Assembly (NCBI GenBank): GCA_963772955.1
Contig: CAVYZF010000011.1
Coordinates: forward strand, 372,001-436,000
From: Gp6-AA40 sp963772955
Lineage (GTDB): Bacteria > Acidobacteriota > Vicinamibacteria > Vicinamibacterales > UBA2999
Direction: 5' to 3'
DNA length: 64,000 nt
Numbering within the stretch: the stretch's first letter is position 1; every line of letters begins with the position of its first letter. Position numbers and translations under genes: made by a program. The notes under the pieces were generated by a model. It was not told the origin of the DNA. It worked only from the letters and a program-made list of their open reading frames with translations, and made no database searches. Shown here one piece after another: positions 7,996 to 17,151 of this stretch.

Positions 7996-9349
7996 ATGCG
8001 CCTGACGCTTGCCGTCGTCGCCGCGCTTCTCACCGCTGTCCCTGCAGACGCGCAGGTACAGTCTCCCGACGATGCCGGACGCATCGCCGGTCACGTTGTC
8101 AGCGCGTACGCCGAACTCCTGCCAGGAGTGACCGTGACGCTCGGCGGACGCAACGATCAGGGCGTCGGCTTGCGGAGCCAGACGACGACGGACACCAGCG
8201 GAGCGTTCAGCTTCGATCAGTTGCCGCCGGGCCGATATCGAGTCACCGCGTCCAGGCAGGGCTACACAGGCCGGCAAACACCAGACCCTCAGGCGGAACC
8301 CTGGGACTTCTTCGAAGCCGGACCGGCCGTGGACCTCACTGAGGGTGCGCAGGTGCTCGACGTCCAGGTCGTACTCCATCGCACTGCGAGCATCGCCGGA
8401 CGCGTCATCCATCCTGACGGAAGCGCCGCACCAGACGTGCGCGTCCAGGTCGCCATTCGATCGGGCACCGGACGACGACCTTTGATCGAGGCGCAGACGA
8501 CGAGTCAGTTCGACGGTCGCTACGAGATCACGGGCCTCCCGCCAGGCGAGTATCTCGTCGGCGCAATCAACGTAGCGATGCCAACCAGGCGAGGCGTAGA
8601 CGTCACACAGACGACGCGGGAGGAAATGGCCCGGTCCGTGGCCCTGGCGGCCATGGGGCACTGGTCGTGGTACCCGGGCGTGCCGGACTCAGAGCCGGGA
8701 AACGCCGTCACGGTACTCGAAGGCGTGAACGCCGAGGGCATCGACATCTGGCTGACACCGTCGCAGCACTTCTATGTCTCGGGACGCGTGTTCTGGCCTG
8801 TCGGTGTGGCTGTGGACAACATCACCATCGACTACGGCGATCCCTGCCGGCGCGCGTTCCGGTCTCTCGCTCGTCTCCGATCCTGGCGGACTGTTCACGC
8901 TTAACGGAATCGCGCCCGGCGCGCTGACGATGCTCGTGCGCGCGGACACTGATCAGGGGACGCTCATGGGCATTGCGACGACTGAAGTCACCGTCGACTC
9001 CGTCGAGGACGTGCGCATCATCGTCGATCGACCGGGCCTCCTCGCTGGCCGGATTGTCTACGAAGGGAATGTGCCGGCGTCGTCGCGCGCGACATCACTT
9101 GTCGCGTTGCAGAAGCTTCTGACGGTGTCCGCGCTGTATCCGGTTCCCGAGTCGGCAATCGACTCGAGCGGACGCTTCGAGCTCCGCGAGACCATCGGCG
9201 AATACGAGTTCGATCTCGAGGGATTGGGAAGCGGCCTGACAATCAAGCGAGTAGTGCGCAACGGACGGGGGCTGCCGATGCCGATGAACCGGATTGGCGT
9301 TGCGCCTGGTGAAACGATCCGCGACCTCGAGATCGTCGTCGGCCGGTGA
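7996..9349 (+). CDS. Secreted carboxypeptidase-regulatory-like repeat protein, apparent frameshift near 8844
   Basis: The signal peptide MRLTLAVVAALLTAVPADAQ is followed by Ig-like CarboxypepD_reg repeats. Examples are GRIAGHVVSAYAELLPGVTVTLGG, ending FDQLPPGRYRVTAS, and a second repeat ending ITGLPPGEYLVGA. The first frame stops at 8902-8904 after a basic, non-family tail. The frame reading AGARSGLSLVSDPGGLFTLNG from 8846 continues the third repeat to TGA 9347-9349. One extra base at 8842-8845 joins DYGDP to AGARSG, giving about 450 residues. Similar proteins are abundant in Acidobacteria and presumably bind or present something at the cell surface; the ligand is unknown. Confidence 0.75.
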
Positions 9350-9375
9350 CTTCGTCACTGACCCACTTCACTTAC

Positions 9376-9765
9376 CTACTTTGACCTTTGCCCTTCGAAC
9401 TTACAGAAGGCCTCGCCTTTTTCCTTCAGCCTGGCCTCGAGCCGCTCGGTGCAGTCGCACGACGAGCACGCCCAATACTCGGTGCCGTTCTCGTGGCGGC
9501 AGCGGCTGCGTGCATGCGCGTCTCTGATCGACACGAAATCGAAGTATGCCTCCCAGTAGGGGCGCTCTTCATCAAGTGGCGTGGCGCAGAAGCAGGTCTC
9601 GACCCACTTGACGGAGCCGTCAGGCAGTTGCCGTGCCTGCTGCATGTCGTACAGGTACTCGTCGCCGGCGACGGATCCGGCGCCGAGAGTGCCATCCTGG
9701 ATGGCTCGATCGAGCGCCGGCCCCCGGCCAGGTTTCACGCGGGCGGTGACGAGATAGCGCATCAA
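9376..9765 (-). CDS. Uncharacterised small protein with Cys cluster
   Basis: 129 residues. Not recognised. The N-terminus MMRYLVTARVKPGRGPALDRAIQ looks like a small ferredoxin-like (dimeric alpha/beta barrel) strand-helix start. The C-terminal third holds CRHENGTEYWACSSCDC, with four to five cysteines and one histidine that could bind a metal. No signal peptide or membrane helix, so probably cytoplasmic. Two adjacent ATG codons are possible starts (9765 and 9762). It stands alone, convergent with the preceding gene and divergent from the SGNH hydrolase operon. No function is claimed. Confidence 0.6.
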   Translation of the reverse strand: MMRYLVTARVKPGRGPALDRAIQDGTLGAGSVAGDEYLYDMQQARQLPDGSVKWVETCFCATPLDEERPYWEAYFDFVSIRDAHARSRCRHENGTEYWACSSCDCTERLEARLKEKGEAFCKFEGQRSK

Positions 9766-9827
9766 TTGCTCTACGATTCGCTTGTGTTGAGGCTATCGAG
9801 CAGTGGAGTAATGTTAACCTTTCGCGC

Positions 9828-10481
9828 ATGCGAGCGACCGTGGTTTTCATCGGAGCGCTGCTGACGGCCTCCTCAGCCCTCGCGCAACAGACAGGCGACC
9901 GCTGGGAAAAGTTCGTCGCCGCCTTCGACGAGGCGGACCGGACGGCGCCACCCCCCAAAGGCGAGATCGTCTTCGTCGGCAGCTCGACGATCCAGCGCTG
10001 GGACACTGCGCACTATTTCCCCGATCTGAAGATCATCAATCGAGGGATCTCGGGCACGGAGCTATCCGACGCGCTCAGGTACATCGATCGGCTCGTGCTG
10101 CGTTACGAACCGCGACTGGTCGTCGTCTATGCGGGCGACAACGACATCGGTGGCGGAAAGATCTCCGAACAGATCGCCGTCGACTTCGAGCGGTTCGTGC
10201 GCGCGGTCCAGGCCACACTTCCGCAGACTCGCATCCTCTACCTCGGTATCAAACCGAGTCCGCTGCGATGGCTTCAGGTTGACCGGATGCGGGCTGCAAA
10301 CGATATCATTCGGGCGATTTGTCAAAGAGACGACCGCCTCGCCTTTCTCGACTTCGACAACCTGATGCTCGGCTGGGACGAGAGGCCGCGGCGGGACTTG
10401 TACGTCGAGGACGGTCTGCACCTGACGCCGCTGGGATATCAGGTGTGGACAGCGGTGGTCAGGCCCTATCTGATTCCATAG
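9828..10481 (+). CDS. Secreted SGNH/GDSL-type hydrolase
   Basis: 217 residues with signal peptide MRATVVFIGALLTASSALA. SGNH blocks: I = VGSSTIQ (nucleophile Ser, position 52 or 53; the usual GDS reads GSS), II = NRGISG, III = YAGDNDI, V = DGLHLTPLGY carrying the Asp-x-x-His pair. An esterase or acylhydrolase acting outside the cytoplasm, possibly on sugar esters given the neighbours. First gene of a same-strand run with a cytochrome c, a PQQ propeller protein, an isomerase-like protein and an MFS permease; the gap to the next gene is 11 bases. Confidence 0.85.
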   Translation: MRATVVFIGALLTASSALAQQTGDRWEKFVAAFDEADRTAPPPKGEIVFVGSSTIQRWDTAHYFPDLKIINRGISGTELSDALRYIDRLVLRYEPRLVVVYAGDNDIGGGKISEQIAVDFERFVRAVQATLPQTRILYLGIKPSPLRWLQVDRMRAANDIIRAICQRDDRLAFLDFDNLMLGWDERPRRDLYVEDGLHLTPLGYQVWTAVVRPYLIP

Positions 10482-10492
10482 CCAGACAACAC

Positions 10493-11347
10493 ATGAAGCA
10501 CGTTCGCGTCGTCGCGATCGTTGGAGTGCTTGCGCTGCTCCCGATCGCCATCGCCGCGCAACAAAGCCAGCCGCCCGCCCCGACCGGAGGTGGACGCATC
10601 GGCGGCATTGGCATCGGCGCCTATCCTCAACGCAACGAAGACACAGCGGCTGTCGAGCGCGGCCGCGCCACCTTCAGCACCAACTGTGCGTTCTGCCATG
10701 GAGCTGATATTCGGGGTGGTGACGGCGGACCGAGCCTGCTGCGCTCGCAACTCGTCCTCGACGATCAGAAGGGCGAGCTGATCGGGCCGGTGATTCGCGC
10801 CGGCCGACCCGACCGCGGCATGCCTGCATTCGCGCTCACCGCCGATCAGATCGCCGACCTCGCCGCGTTCATGCACAGCTTCAGGGTCGCTGGTTACGAC
10901 GCGTCTCGCGATCGTCCGCCGTCGATCGTCGTCGGCGACGCCGCGACCGGCGAGAAGTACTTCGCCGAGACATGCGGCGCGTGCCATTCAACGGCAGGCG
11001 ATCTCCAGGGAATCGCCACACGTATCGCCGACTCACGGCTTCTGCAACAGAGTTGGCTGATGCCCGGCAGCGTACTTGCCCGCGGCGCTCCCCCACCTGC
11101 ACGTCCTCGCCCACCGACGGCGACAGTCACGCTCTCGACCGGGGAAACACTTCAGGGACAGCTCGAGCGCGTGGACGACTTCGCCGTCTCGATCAAGATG
11201 TCCGATGGCAGCCGCCGATCGTTTCGTGTGACGAGCGGCGTTCAAGTGAGCATCGCCGATCCGCTGCAACCACACCGCGATCTGCTTCGCAGATACAAGG
11301 ACGCTGACATTCACAACGTCACTGCTTACCTGATGACACTGAAATGA
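10493..11347 (+). CDS. Periplasmic diheme cytochrome c
   Basis: 284 residues from ATG 10493. The signal peptide MKHVRVVAIVGVLALLPIAIA is followed by two c-type heme sites, CAFCH and CGACH, about 100 residues apart. Between the heme sites lies a cytochrome c pattern ending MPAFALTADQIADLAAFMHS, with the distal Met. The C-terminal ~80 residues (TVTLSTGETLQGQLERVDDF) form a small beta domain often fused to such cytochromes. The stop overlaps the next gene's start (ATGA, 11344-11347), so the two are translationally coupled. It probably accepts electrons from that PQQ protein. Confidence 0.88.
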   Translation: MKHVRVVAIVGVLALLPIAIAAQQSQPPAPTGGGRIGGIGIGAYPQRNEDTAAVERGRATFSTNCAFCHGADIRGGDGGPSLLRSQLVLDDQKGELIGPVIRAGRPDRGMPAFALTADQIADLAAFMHSFRVAGYDASRDRPPSIVVGDAATGEKYFAETCGACHSTAGDLQGIATRIADSRLLQQSWLMPGSVLARGAPPPARPRPPTATVTLSTGETLQGQLERVDDFAVSIKMSDGSRRSFRVTSGVQVSIADPLQPHRDLLRRYKDADIHNVTAYLMTLK

Positions 11348-13017
11348 CGCGACTCGCCCTGGCACTCGTTCTGTTGGTGACCGCGTCGCTATCGGCGCAA
11401 CAGACAGGTCTGGACCCGGCCGACATTCTGAAGCCGCTGTCCGATTCATGGCCCACGTACTCGGGCGACTACTCCGCTCGTCGTTACAGCGCGCTCAAGC
11501 AGATCAATCAGTCGAATGTGAAGAGCCTTGGTCTCGCCTGGACGACGGCGGTGACGGCAGGGCCAGGCACGACAACGGTGGCACCACCCTTCGGGCCTGC
11601 TCCCCCGAGCGTCATCGAGGGCGGTGTTGGCGACAATGAATTCGTGGGCGCAACCACGATCAAAGGCGCAGTCCTCGCCGTCAACGGCGTGCTCTACGTG
11701 ACCGCCCCGGACAACGTCTGGGCGCTCGACGCACAGGACGGTCACCTGCTGTGGCGATTCTTCTGGCGAACGCGCGGTGGCACGCACATCGGCAATCGCG
11801 GCGCGGCGATGTGGCGGAACTATCTGTTCTTCGTCACACCGGACGACTATCTCATCTCGCTCGACGCGCGTAGCGGGAAGGAACGTTGGCACAAGGAGAT
11901 TGCCAGCTTCAACCAGCAGTACTTCCTGACCTCGGCGCCCGTCGTCGTCGACAACCATGTCATCGTTGGAACGGGCAACGATCTCGACTCGACCGGCTAC
12001 CTGCAGGCGTTCGATCCAGAGACGGGCGACGTTCAGTGGACCTTCTACAGCGTTCCAACGAAGCCGGGAGATCCCGGCCTCGATACGTGGAAGGATCTCG
12101 ACGCTGCGCGCAACGGCGGCGGCCATCCATGGCTGCCAGGCGCCTACGATCCCGAGACCCGTCTCTATATCTTCGGCACGGGCAATCCAACGCCGGCCTA
12201 TACATCAGGGCCGCGCGGCAATGGCGACAACCTGTTCACGTGCTCCATCGTTGCGGTGCACGTCGACACCGGGAAGATGGCCTGGTACTTCCAGACCTCG
12301 CCGCACGACACGCACGACTGGGATTCGGCACAGACACCGGTGCTCGTCGATGGTGAGATCAACGGCCGTCGTCGCAAGCTCGTCGTGACCGCCAGCCGCA
12401 ACGGCTACTACTTCACACTCGATCGCACGACAGGTGAGCGGCTCGTCACGAGCCAGTTCTCAGAGACCGCGAACTGGGCGAGTGGATTGAACGCCAAAGG
12501 CCAACCGGTCCGGATTCCCGAGAAGGATCATCACGTTGGCGGTGCGCTGGTGTCGTCGAACAACAGCGGCGCAACCAACTGGCCGCCGCAAGCATTCAGC
12601 CCGGATACGGGGCTGTTGTATGTCCCCGTGGCCGAGAACTACGCGATGTACTACCTGACCGAACTCGACCCGCGAGGTGCGATGGGCCTTGGCGGTAAGG
12701 ACGAAATTTCGGTTGGCGGTGTCGGCAACTACATCATCGCCATCGACTACAAGACTGGCAAGACCGTGTGGAAGCACAGATTCAGCGCAGCGAATGATGG
12801 GCCGCGCAGCCCGGGCTTGTTGACGACGGCCGGGCGGCTGCTCTTCGGTGGTGACGTCTCAGGCAACTTCATCGCCTTCGATGCAGGGAATGGCCGGCCA
12901 CTATGGCACGCGCGCGTAGGCAACGTCACGAACGCACCGCAGACCTACCTGGTCGATGGCCGGCAGCATGTGCTGATCGCAGCCGGTGATCGCCTCTACT
13001 CCTTTGCTCTCTACTAG
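11344..13017 (+). CDS. PQQ-binding-like beta-propeller dehydrogenase
   Basis: 557 residues, signal peptide MTRLALALVLLVTASLSA. The start WPTYSGDYSARRYSALKQIN and the repeated tryptophan-docking-like blades (VWALDAQDGHLLWRF, LISLDARSGKERW, AIDYKTGKTVWKH, AFDAGNGRPLWHA) mark the PQQ-dependent alcohol dehydrogenase propeller. There is no fused cytochrome domain; the preceding diheme cytochrome likely does that job. A periplasmic oxidation of an alcohol or sugar is likely. Substrate unknown. Confidence 0.87.
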   Translation: MTRLALALVLLVTASLSAQQTGLDPADILKPLSDSWPTYSGDYSARRYSALKQINQSNVKSLGLAWTTAVTAGPGTTTVAPPFGPAPPSVIEGGVGDNEFVGATTIKGAVLAVNGVLYVTAPDNVWALDAQDGHLLWRFFWRTRGGTHIGNRGAAMWRNYLFFVTPDDYLISLDARSGKERWHKEIASFNQQYFLTSAPVVVDNHVIVGTGNDLDSTGYLQAFDPETGDVQWTFYSVPTKPGDPGLDTWKDLDAARNGGGHPWLPGAYDPETRLYIFGTGNPTPAYTSGPRGNGDNLFTCSIVAVHVDTGKMAWYFQTSPHDTHDWDSAQTPVLVDGEINGRRRKLVVTASRNGYYFTLDRTTGERLVTSQFSETANWASGLNAKGQPVRIPEKDHHVGGALVSSNNSGATNWPPQAFSPDTGLLYVPVAENYAMYYLTELDPRGAMGLGGKDEISVGGVGNYIIAIDYKTGKTVWKHRFSAANDGPRSPGLLTTAGRLLFGGDVSGNFIAFDAGNGRPLWHARVGNVTNAPQTYLVDGRQHVLIAAGDRLYSFALY

Positions 13018-13029
13018 CGAGGATCCCGC

Positions 13030-13935
13030 ATGTTGACCCGCAGAGAATTCGGTGCAGTGGCTCTGTCAACCGTGGTGCTGCCCTCGGTGCTGCGCGCGCA
13101 AACGGTGTCTGGAGTGCGGCTCGGTGTTCAAACGTATTCCTTTCGTGAGCTGATGCGCCCGGCGGGCGCTGACATGGTCGATCCGATCATTGCCGCGATG
13201 CAGGAGTGCGGCCTCACCGAGTGCGAGTTGTGGGCGCCGCAGATCGAGCCGGCATCGCCATTCGGACGCGGACGCCCGACTCCAGAACAGGCGCAGCAGT
13301 CACGCGACATCGTCAGGAAGTGGAGACTCGAGACGCCGATGGATCACTTCCGCGCGATTCGGAAGAAGTTCGAATCAGCCGCGATGACGATTTACGCGTT
13401 CAACTACAGTCCGAACGGGAGCTTCACCGACGCGGAAATCGATCGCGGGTTCGAGATCGCGAAAGCGCTTGGCGCAGAGATCATCACGGCCTCAGCCACC
13501 ATCGAGGCCGCACGCCGCATGGTGCCGTTCGCGGCGAAGCACATGATGCCGGTCGCCATGCACAACCACTCGAACGTGACCGATCCGAATGAGTTCGCGA
13601 CCCTGGACAGCCTCGCAACTGCGCTCACGCTGTCGCCCCTCTTCAGGATAAACCTGGACATCGGTCACTTCACGGCCGCGAACTACGACGCCGTGGCCTA
13701 CATCCGCGAGCATCACGCCCGCATCTCCAACCTGCACCTCAAAGATCGGAAGCAGGCGCAAGGCGACAATACGGCCTGGGGCAGCGGCGACACGCCGATT
13801 CGCGCGGTGCTCCAGCTCCTGAAAAGGGAACGGTGGCCGATCCGCGCGTACATCGAGTACGAGCATCGCGGTGACGCTGGACCAGTCGAAGAAGTGAAGA
13901 AGTGCTACTCGTTCGCCAAGAGCGCACTCGCCTGA
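13030..13935 (+). CDS. Secreted sugar phosphate isomerase/epimerase-like TIM-barrel protein
   Basis: 301 residues. The N-terminus LTRREFGAVALSTVVLPSVLRA is a Tat-like export signal. The body is the AP-endonuclease-2/xylose-isomerase-like TIM barrel: LGVQTYSFRE, ECELWAPQIEP, MHNHSN, NLDIGHFTAAN, RISNLHLKDRK and YIEYEH, with several His/Glu/Asp residues suited to a metal. Its place after a PQQ dehydrogenase and before a permease suggests sugar processing in the periplasm. The exact reaction cannot be told from sequence. Confidence 0.82.
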   Translation: MLTRREFGAVALSTVVLPSVLRAQTVSGVRLGVQTYSFRELMRPAGADMVDPIIAAMQECGLTECELWAPQIEPASPFGRGRPTPEQAQQSRDIVRKWRLETPMDHFRAIRKKFESAAMTIYAFNYSPNGSFTDAEIDRGFEIAKALGAEIITASATIEAARRMVPFAAKHMMPVAMHNHSNVTDPNEFATLDSLATALTLSPLFRINLDIGHFTAANYDAVAYIREHHARISNLHLKDRKQAQGDNTAWGSGDTPIRAVLQLLKRERWPIRAYIEYEHRGDAGPVEEVKKCYSFAKSALA

Positions 13936-13951
13936 TCGGAAGGACCGCCCA

Positions 13952-15178
13952 ATGCCGTTGAGCGTCCGGATCAAGCTCTCTTCGTTGATGTTCCTCCAGT
14001 ACTTCGTGTGGGGAGCGTGGTCGGTGACGATGGGGACGTGGCTCGGTCAGACACTGGGCTTCAGTGGGGAACAGATCGGCCTTGCGGCCGGCACGACCGC
14101 GCTGGCCGCGATGATCTCGCCGTTCTTCGTCGGGATGATCGCGGATCGTTTCATGGCAACGGAGAAGATCCTGGCGGCGCTTCATCTCGTCGGCGGGCTC
14201 GTGCTGTTCTACGGCTCGACGATGAGCGCATTCGGCCCTTTCTATGCCGTACTTCTCGGCTACGCGCTGTGTTACATGCCCACGCTGGCACTGAGCAACT
14301 CGCTCTCGTTTCATCAGATGAACGATCCAGCGCGCGAGTTCCCGTCGATTCGCGTCCTCGGCACGATTGGCTGGATTGTCGCCGGGCTGCTCGTCGGCAC
14401 ACTTGGCCTCGAGGCAACAGCAACGCCGATGCGGCTCGCCGCTGGCGCATCGTTGCTCCTTGGCCTCTTCTGCTTCGCCCTGCCTCACACACCACCTTCA
14501 CGAGGCCGCAGGGCATCGATGGGAGACGTGCTCGGGCTCGAGGCGCTCGGCTTGCTTCGCGAGCGCTCGTTCGCCATCTTCGTCCTCGGCTCGTTCCTGA
14601 TCTGCATTCCGCTACAGTTCTATTACGCGTTTGCCAATCCGTTCCTGAACGAAATTCAGGTCGTCAACGCCGCCGGCAAGATGACACTCGGTCAGATGTC
14701 GGAGATTGGCTTCCTGCTCGTCATGCCGCTCTTCTTCCGAAGGCTGGGCGTGAAGAACATGCTGATTGTCGGGATGGCGGCGTGGGCGGCGAGATACCTG
14801 CTGTTTGCGTACGGCAACAACGGCCCACTCGCCTGGATGCTCTACGCCGGGATCGTGCTCCACGGCATCTGCTACGACTTCTTCTTCGTCACCGGCCAGA
14901 TCTACGTCGACCAGAAGGCGCCGGCGAGCGTGCGCGCCGCCGCGCAAGGGCTGATTGCCTTCGTCACACTCGGCCTTGGCATGTTCATCGGCTCCTGGGT
15001 CTCGGGGCGCATCGTCGATGCATTCGCCCTGCCCGGTGGCGGTCATGCGTGGGAGAGGATCTGGATCGTGCCTGCGGCCATGGCTGGCGCAGTGCTGCTC
15101 CTGTTCGCAGCGTTCTTCCGCGCCTCGGATACCGCAGCCGCGCGCGCTCACGGCCACGCGGCTACGTCGGAGACCTGA
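13952..15178 (+). CDS. MFS permease of the nucleoside:H+ symporter (NupG-like) group
   Basis: 408 residues with about twelve membrane helices and no signal peptide. The N-terminal LMFLQYFVWGAWSVTMGTWL and the central QFYYAFANPFLNEI, plus the late FFFVTGQIYVDQKAP, are typical of the NHS/xanthosine-permease-like branch found next to isomerase-like proteins in Acidobacteria. Imports a nucleoside or sugar. Last gene of the operon; its 3' end meets rsmE head-on. Confidence 0.85.
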   Translation: MPLSVRIKLSSLMFLQYFVWGAWSVTMGTWLGQTLGFSGEQIGLAAGTTALAAMISPFFVGMIADRFMATEKILAALHLVGGLVLFYGSTMSAFGPFYAVLLGYALCYMPTLALSNSLSFHQMNDPAREFPSIRVLGTIGWIVAGLLVGTLGLEATATPMRLAAGASLLLGLFCFALPHTPPSRGRRASMGDVLGLEALGLLRERSFAIFVLGSFLICIPLQFYYAFANPFLNEIQVVNAAGKMTLGQMSEIGFLLVMPLFFRRLGVKNMLIVGMAAWAARYLLFAYGNNGPLAWMLYAGIVLHGICYDFFFVTGQIYVDQKAPASVRAAAQGLIAFVTLGLGMFIGSWVSGRIVDAFALPGGGHAWERIWIVPAAMAGAVLLLFAAFFRASDTAAARAHGHAATSET

Positions 15179-15931
15179 CGCCTCGTACTCCCTCCAGCGG
15201 GAATAGATCGCCGCGATCGCGATGAGCCCCATCGTATCGGCGCGAAGCGTTCGACCTCCCATCGTGACGCGCCGGCATGCAGACGCGGCCACCTCGATCT
15301 CTTCTGCGGTCCACCCTCCTTCCGGACCGACGAGCACCGTGGCCGCCTTCGGCGGCTCGACGTCGAGCTCCGAGAACGTGACCGCAGCTCCTGTGGCACC
15401 CGGTTCGACGAGCATCAGCGCGGGTCCAGCGAGCCATTTGTCCAGGAGGAACGCGATGAACGCGTCGAAGGTGACCGGCTCGAGGATCGGTGGAACGATG
15501 GCCCTGCCGCATTGCTTGGCCGCCGAAATCGCCACACGCTCCCAGCGCTCCTGGCGTCGGCCCTTCTCGAGAATCGCCGCCGTCGTCTCGGTTCTCGCAG
15601 TGAGGATCGGTCGTATCGCCGCCGCACCGATCATGACGGCGTCGCGCACGACGTCGTCCATCTTGTCGCCCTTGAGCACGGCCTGGGCGAGCGTGACCTG
15701 AAGACGCGACTCTGGCGCCGGCTCTCGAGTGGGTCCGAGGCGCACGTGTACGCCGTCTTTCGCTGCGGCCTCGACGACGGACTCGAATTCATCTCCGCTT
15801 CCGTTGAAGACGCGGACCGCGGCCCCCACGCCCAGCCTCAGGACGCGGGTCAGGTGTTCTGCTTCCTCGTCCGGAAGCGTGATCAGTTCGCCGGTAGCCT
15901 GCGCCTCCGGCGCAAAGAAACGGGGGTGCAC
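15179..15931 (-). CDS. rsmE: 16S rRNA (uracil1498-N3)-methyltransferase RsmE, no clean stop
   Basis: Methylates U1498 of 16S rRNA with SAM. About 250 residues match the family: N-terminal PUA-like part (MHPRFFAPEAQ, LPDEEAEHLTRVLRL) and C-terminal SPOUT knot with VLVGPEGGW and LRADTMGLIAIAAIYSRW. GTG start at 15931, with TATAAT 8 bases upstream. Homology ends near 15180, but the frame stays open to 14612, antisense to the permease gene. Other-frame stops lie at 15162 and 15148, so a small indel near the 3' end is likely. The end given here is the homology limit, not a stop codon. Confidence 0.85.
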
Positions 15932-15939
15932 GGCAACGA

Positions 15940-15945
15940 ATTATA
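15940..15945 (-). promoter_or_regulatory. -10 box TATAAT, 8 bases before rsmE GTG
   Basis: Perfect TATAAT on the minus strand, at leaderless distance from GTG 15931. Confidence 0.5.
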
Positions 15946-16011
15946 GAAGGTTGAGCTCGCTGCGCCGCGCAGTTTGCGTGCAGAGCGTCAGGTCGAGGCC
16001 GGACACTACGT

Positions 16012-16017
16012 TATACT
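16012..16017 (+). promoter_or_regulatory. Possible -10 box TATACT upstream of the kinase
   Basis: TATACT lies 13 bases before ATG 16031; no clear -35 box. Confidence 0.3.
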
Positions 16018-16030
16018 CGCGGCACCTTCG

Positions 16031-16993
16031 ATGTTCTTCCGCGGTCAGGCCATTGGGAAGTACCGCATCCTGTCCTCGCTGGGCAGTGGTGGCTTCGGCA
16101 CGGTCTATCTCGCCGAAGACACGATGATCAAGAAGAAGGTCGCGCTCAAGGTTCCCCACAAACAGAACGTCAGCCTGCTCAAGGAGGCGCAGCTCCTCGC
16201 GTCCATGAGCCACCCGAACATCGTCAGCGTCCTCACCGCCGAGAAGCAGGACGATGTGGTGTTCATCGTGATGGAGTACGTGCCGGGCGAGACTCTGGAG
16301 AGCCTCATCATCCGGGAGGGCGTGATTGACCTTGCGAAGGCGCTCGATTTCAGCTGTCAGATCTGCAACGCGGTCGACCACGCGCATGGCGCCGGCGTCC
16401 TGCACCGCGATATTCGTCCGGGGAACATGCTCGTGTCTGAAAGCGGGTTGCTGAAGGTCAGCGACTTCGGTACGTCGCGCTACCTGGAAATCGCGGCGCA
16501 TGGCACAACGGTAATCGGGAGCCCGCCTTACATGGCGCCCGAACAGTTCTACGGGAAGGCCGTGTTCGCGAGCGATATCTACTCGGTGGGCGTCACGATG
16601 TACCAGATGCTCACTGGCTCGATGCCGTACGACACGCCGGCACCGGGTGACATCAAGCGACTCGCACGCGGTGAGCTGCTCTCGGCCCCACGAATCAAGA
16701 ACCCGAAGATACCGAAAGCGCTCAACGACATCGTGCTACGGACGATGGCTCCTGAGCCGACAGAGCGCTATCAGAAGGCCTCGGAACTGCTCGAGGCTCT
16801 GCTGGCGGCCCGGGAGCCTGCCCCGCGCCGCGCGGCCGGACGAGGTGGGACGGCCACTGCCGATGCCACTGTGGCTGAGATTCAATCGCGACTCAGAGCG
16901 CGCGAGACCCCACCAGCGCGCTTCTGCTGGCACTGTCGAAAACCGCTTCACGCAAGGACCGATCGGTGTCCTTTCTGTAACGAAGCGCAGTAA
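16031..16993 (+). CDS. Soluble Ser/Thr protein kinase with C-terminal zinc ribbon
   Basis: 320 residues from ATG 16031. Kinase domain at about 11-270: glycine loop GSGGFGTVY at 18-26, Lys40, DFG at 145-147, catalytic Asp127 within HRDIRPGNM. The usual Lys of HRDLKPEN is Arg129 here, with Asn132 kept. No membrane helix. After a basic linker the last 30 residues carry CWHC-x10-CPFC, a zinc-ribbon-like knuckle that could bind nucleic acid or protein. Probably an active cytoplasmic kinase, though the Arg may alter catalysis. An earlier in-frame start (15974) is unlikely because it gives no family sequence. Confidence 0.87.
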   Translation: MFFRGQAIGKYRILSSLGSGGFGTVYLAEDTMIKKKVALKVPHKQNVSLLKEAQLLASMSHPNIVSVLTAEKQDDVVFIVMEYVPGETLESLIIREGVIDLAKALDFSCQICNAVDHAHGAGVLHRDIRPGNMLVSESGLLKVSDFGTSRYLEIAAHGTTVIGSPPYMAPEQFYGKAVFASDIYSVGVTMYQMLTGSMPYDTPAPGDIKRLARGELLSAPRIKNPKIPKALNDIVLRTMAPEPTERYQKASELLEALLAAREPAPRRAAGRGGTATADATVAEIQSRLRARETPPARFCWHCRKPLHARTDRCPFCNEAQ

Positions 16994-17000
16994 CTCCGCC

Positions 17001-17148
17001 GTTCCAGGTTCCACGTTCCTGGTTCGAAGGGCGTATCTGCGCGTGATAATGATGTCGCCGAACCTGGAACCCTGAACTCTGAACCCCGAACATCGAACTC
17101 GAACCGAGAACACGAACCCGGAACTCGGAACCGGGAACACGGAACGGC
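17001..17148. repeat. Inverted arrays of 7-base GAAC-NNN units
   Basis: GTTC recurs at 17001, 17008, 17015 and 17022. GAAC, its complement, recurs thirteen times from 17060 to 17142, with eleven-plus exact or near 7-base steps (two steps are 6). The three bases after each GAAC vary. The two arrays face each other around a 31-base spacer, so the RNA or single strand can fold back. Fills the whole gap between the kinase and the radical SAM gene. Confidence 0.85.
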
Positions 17149-17151
17149 ACG

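Noticed and set aside
17001..17148. CRISPR array
   Set aside because: Units are 7 bases, degenerate and without spacers; no cas genes in the window.
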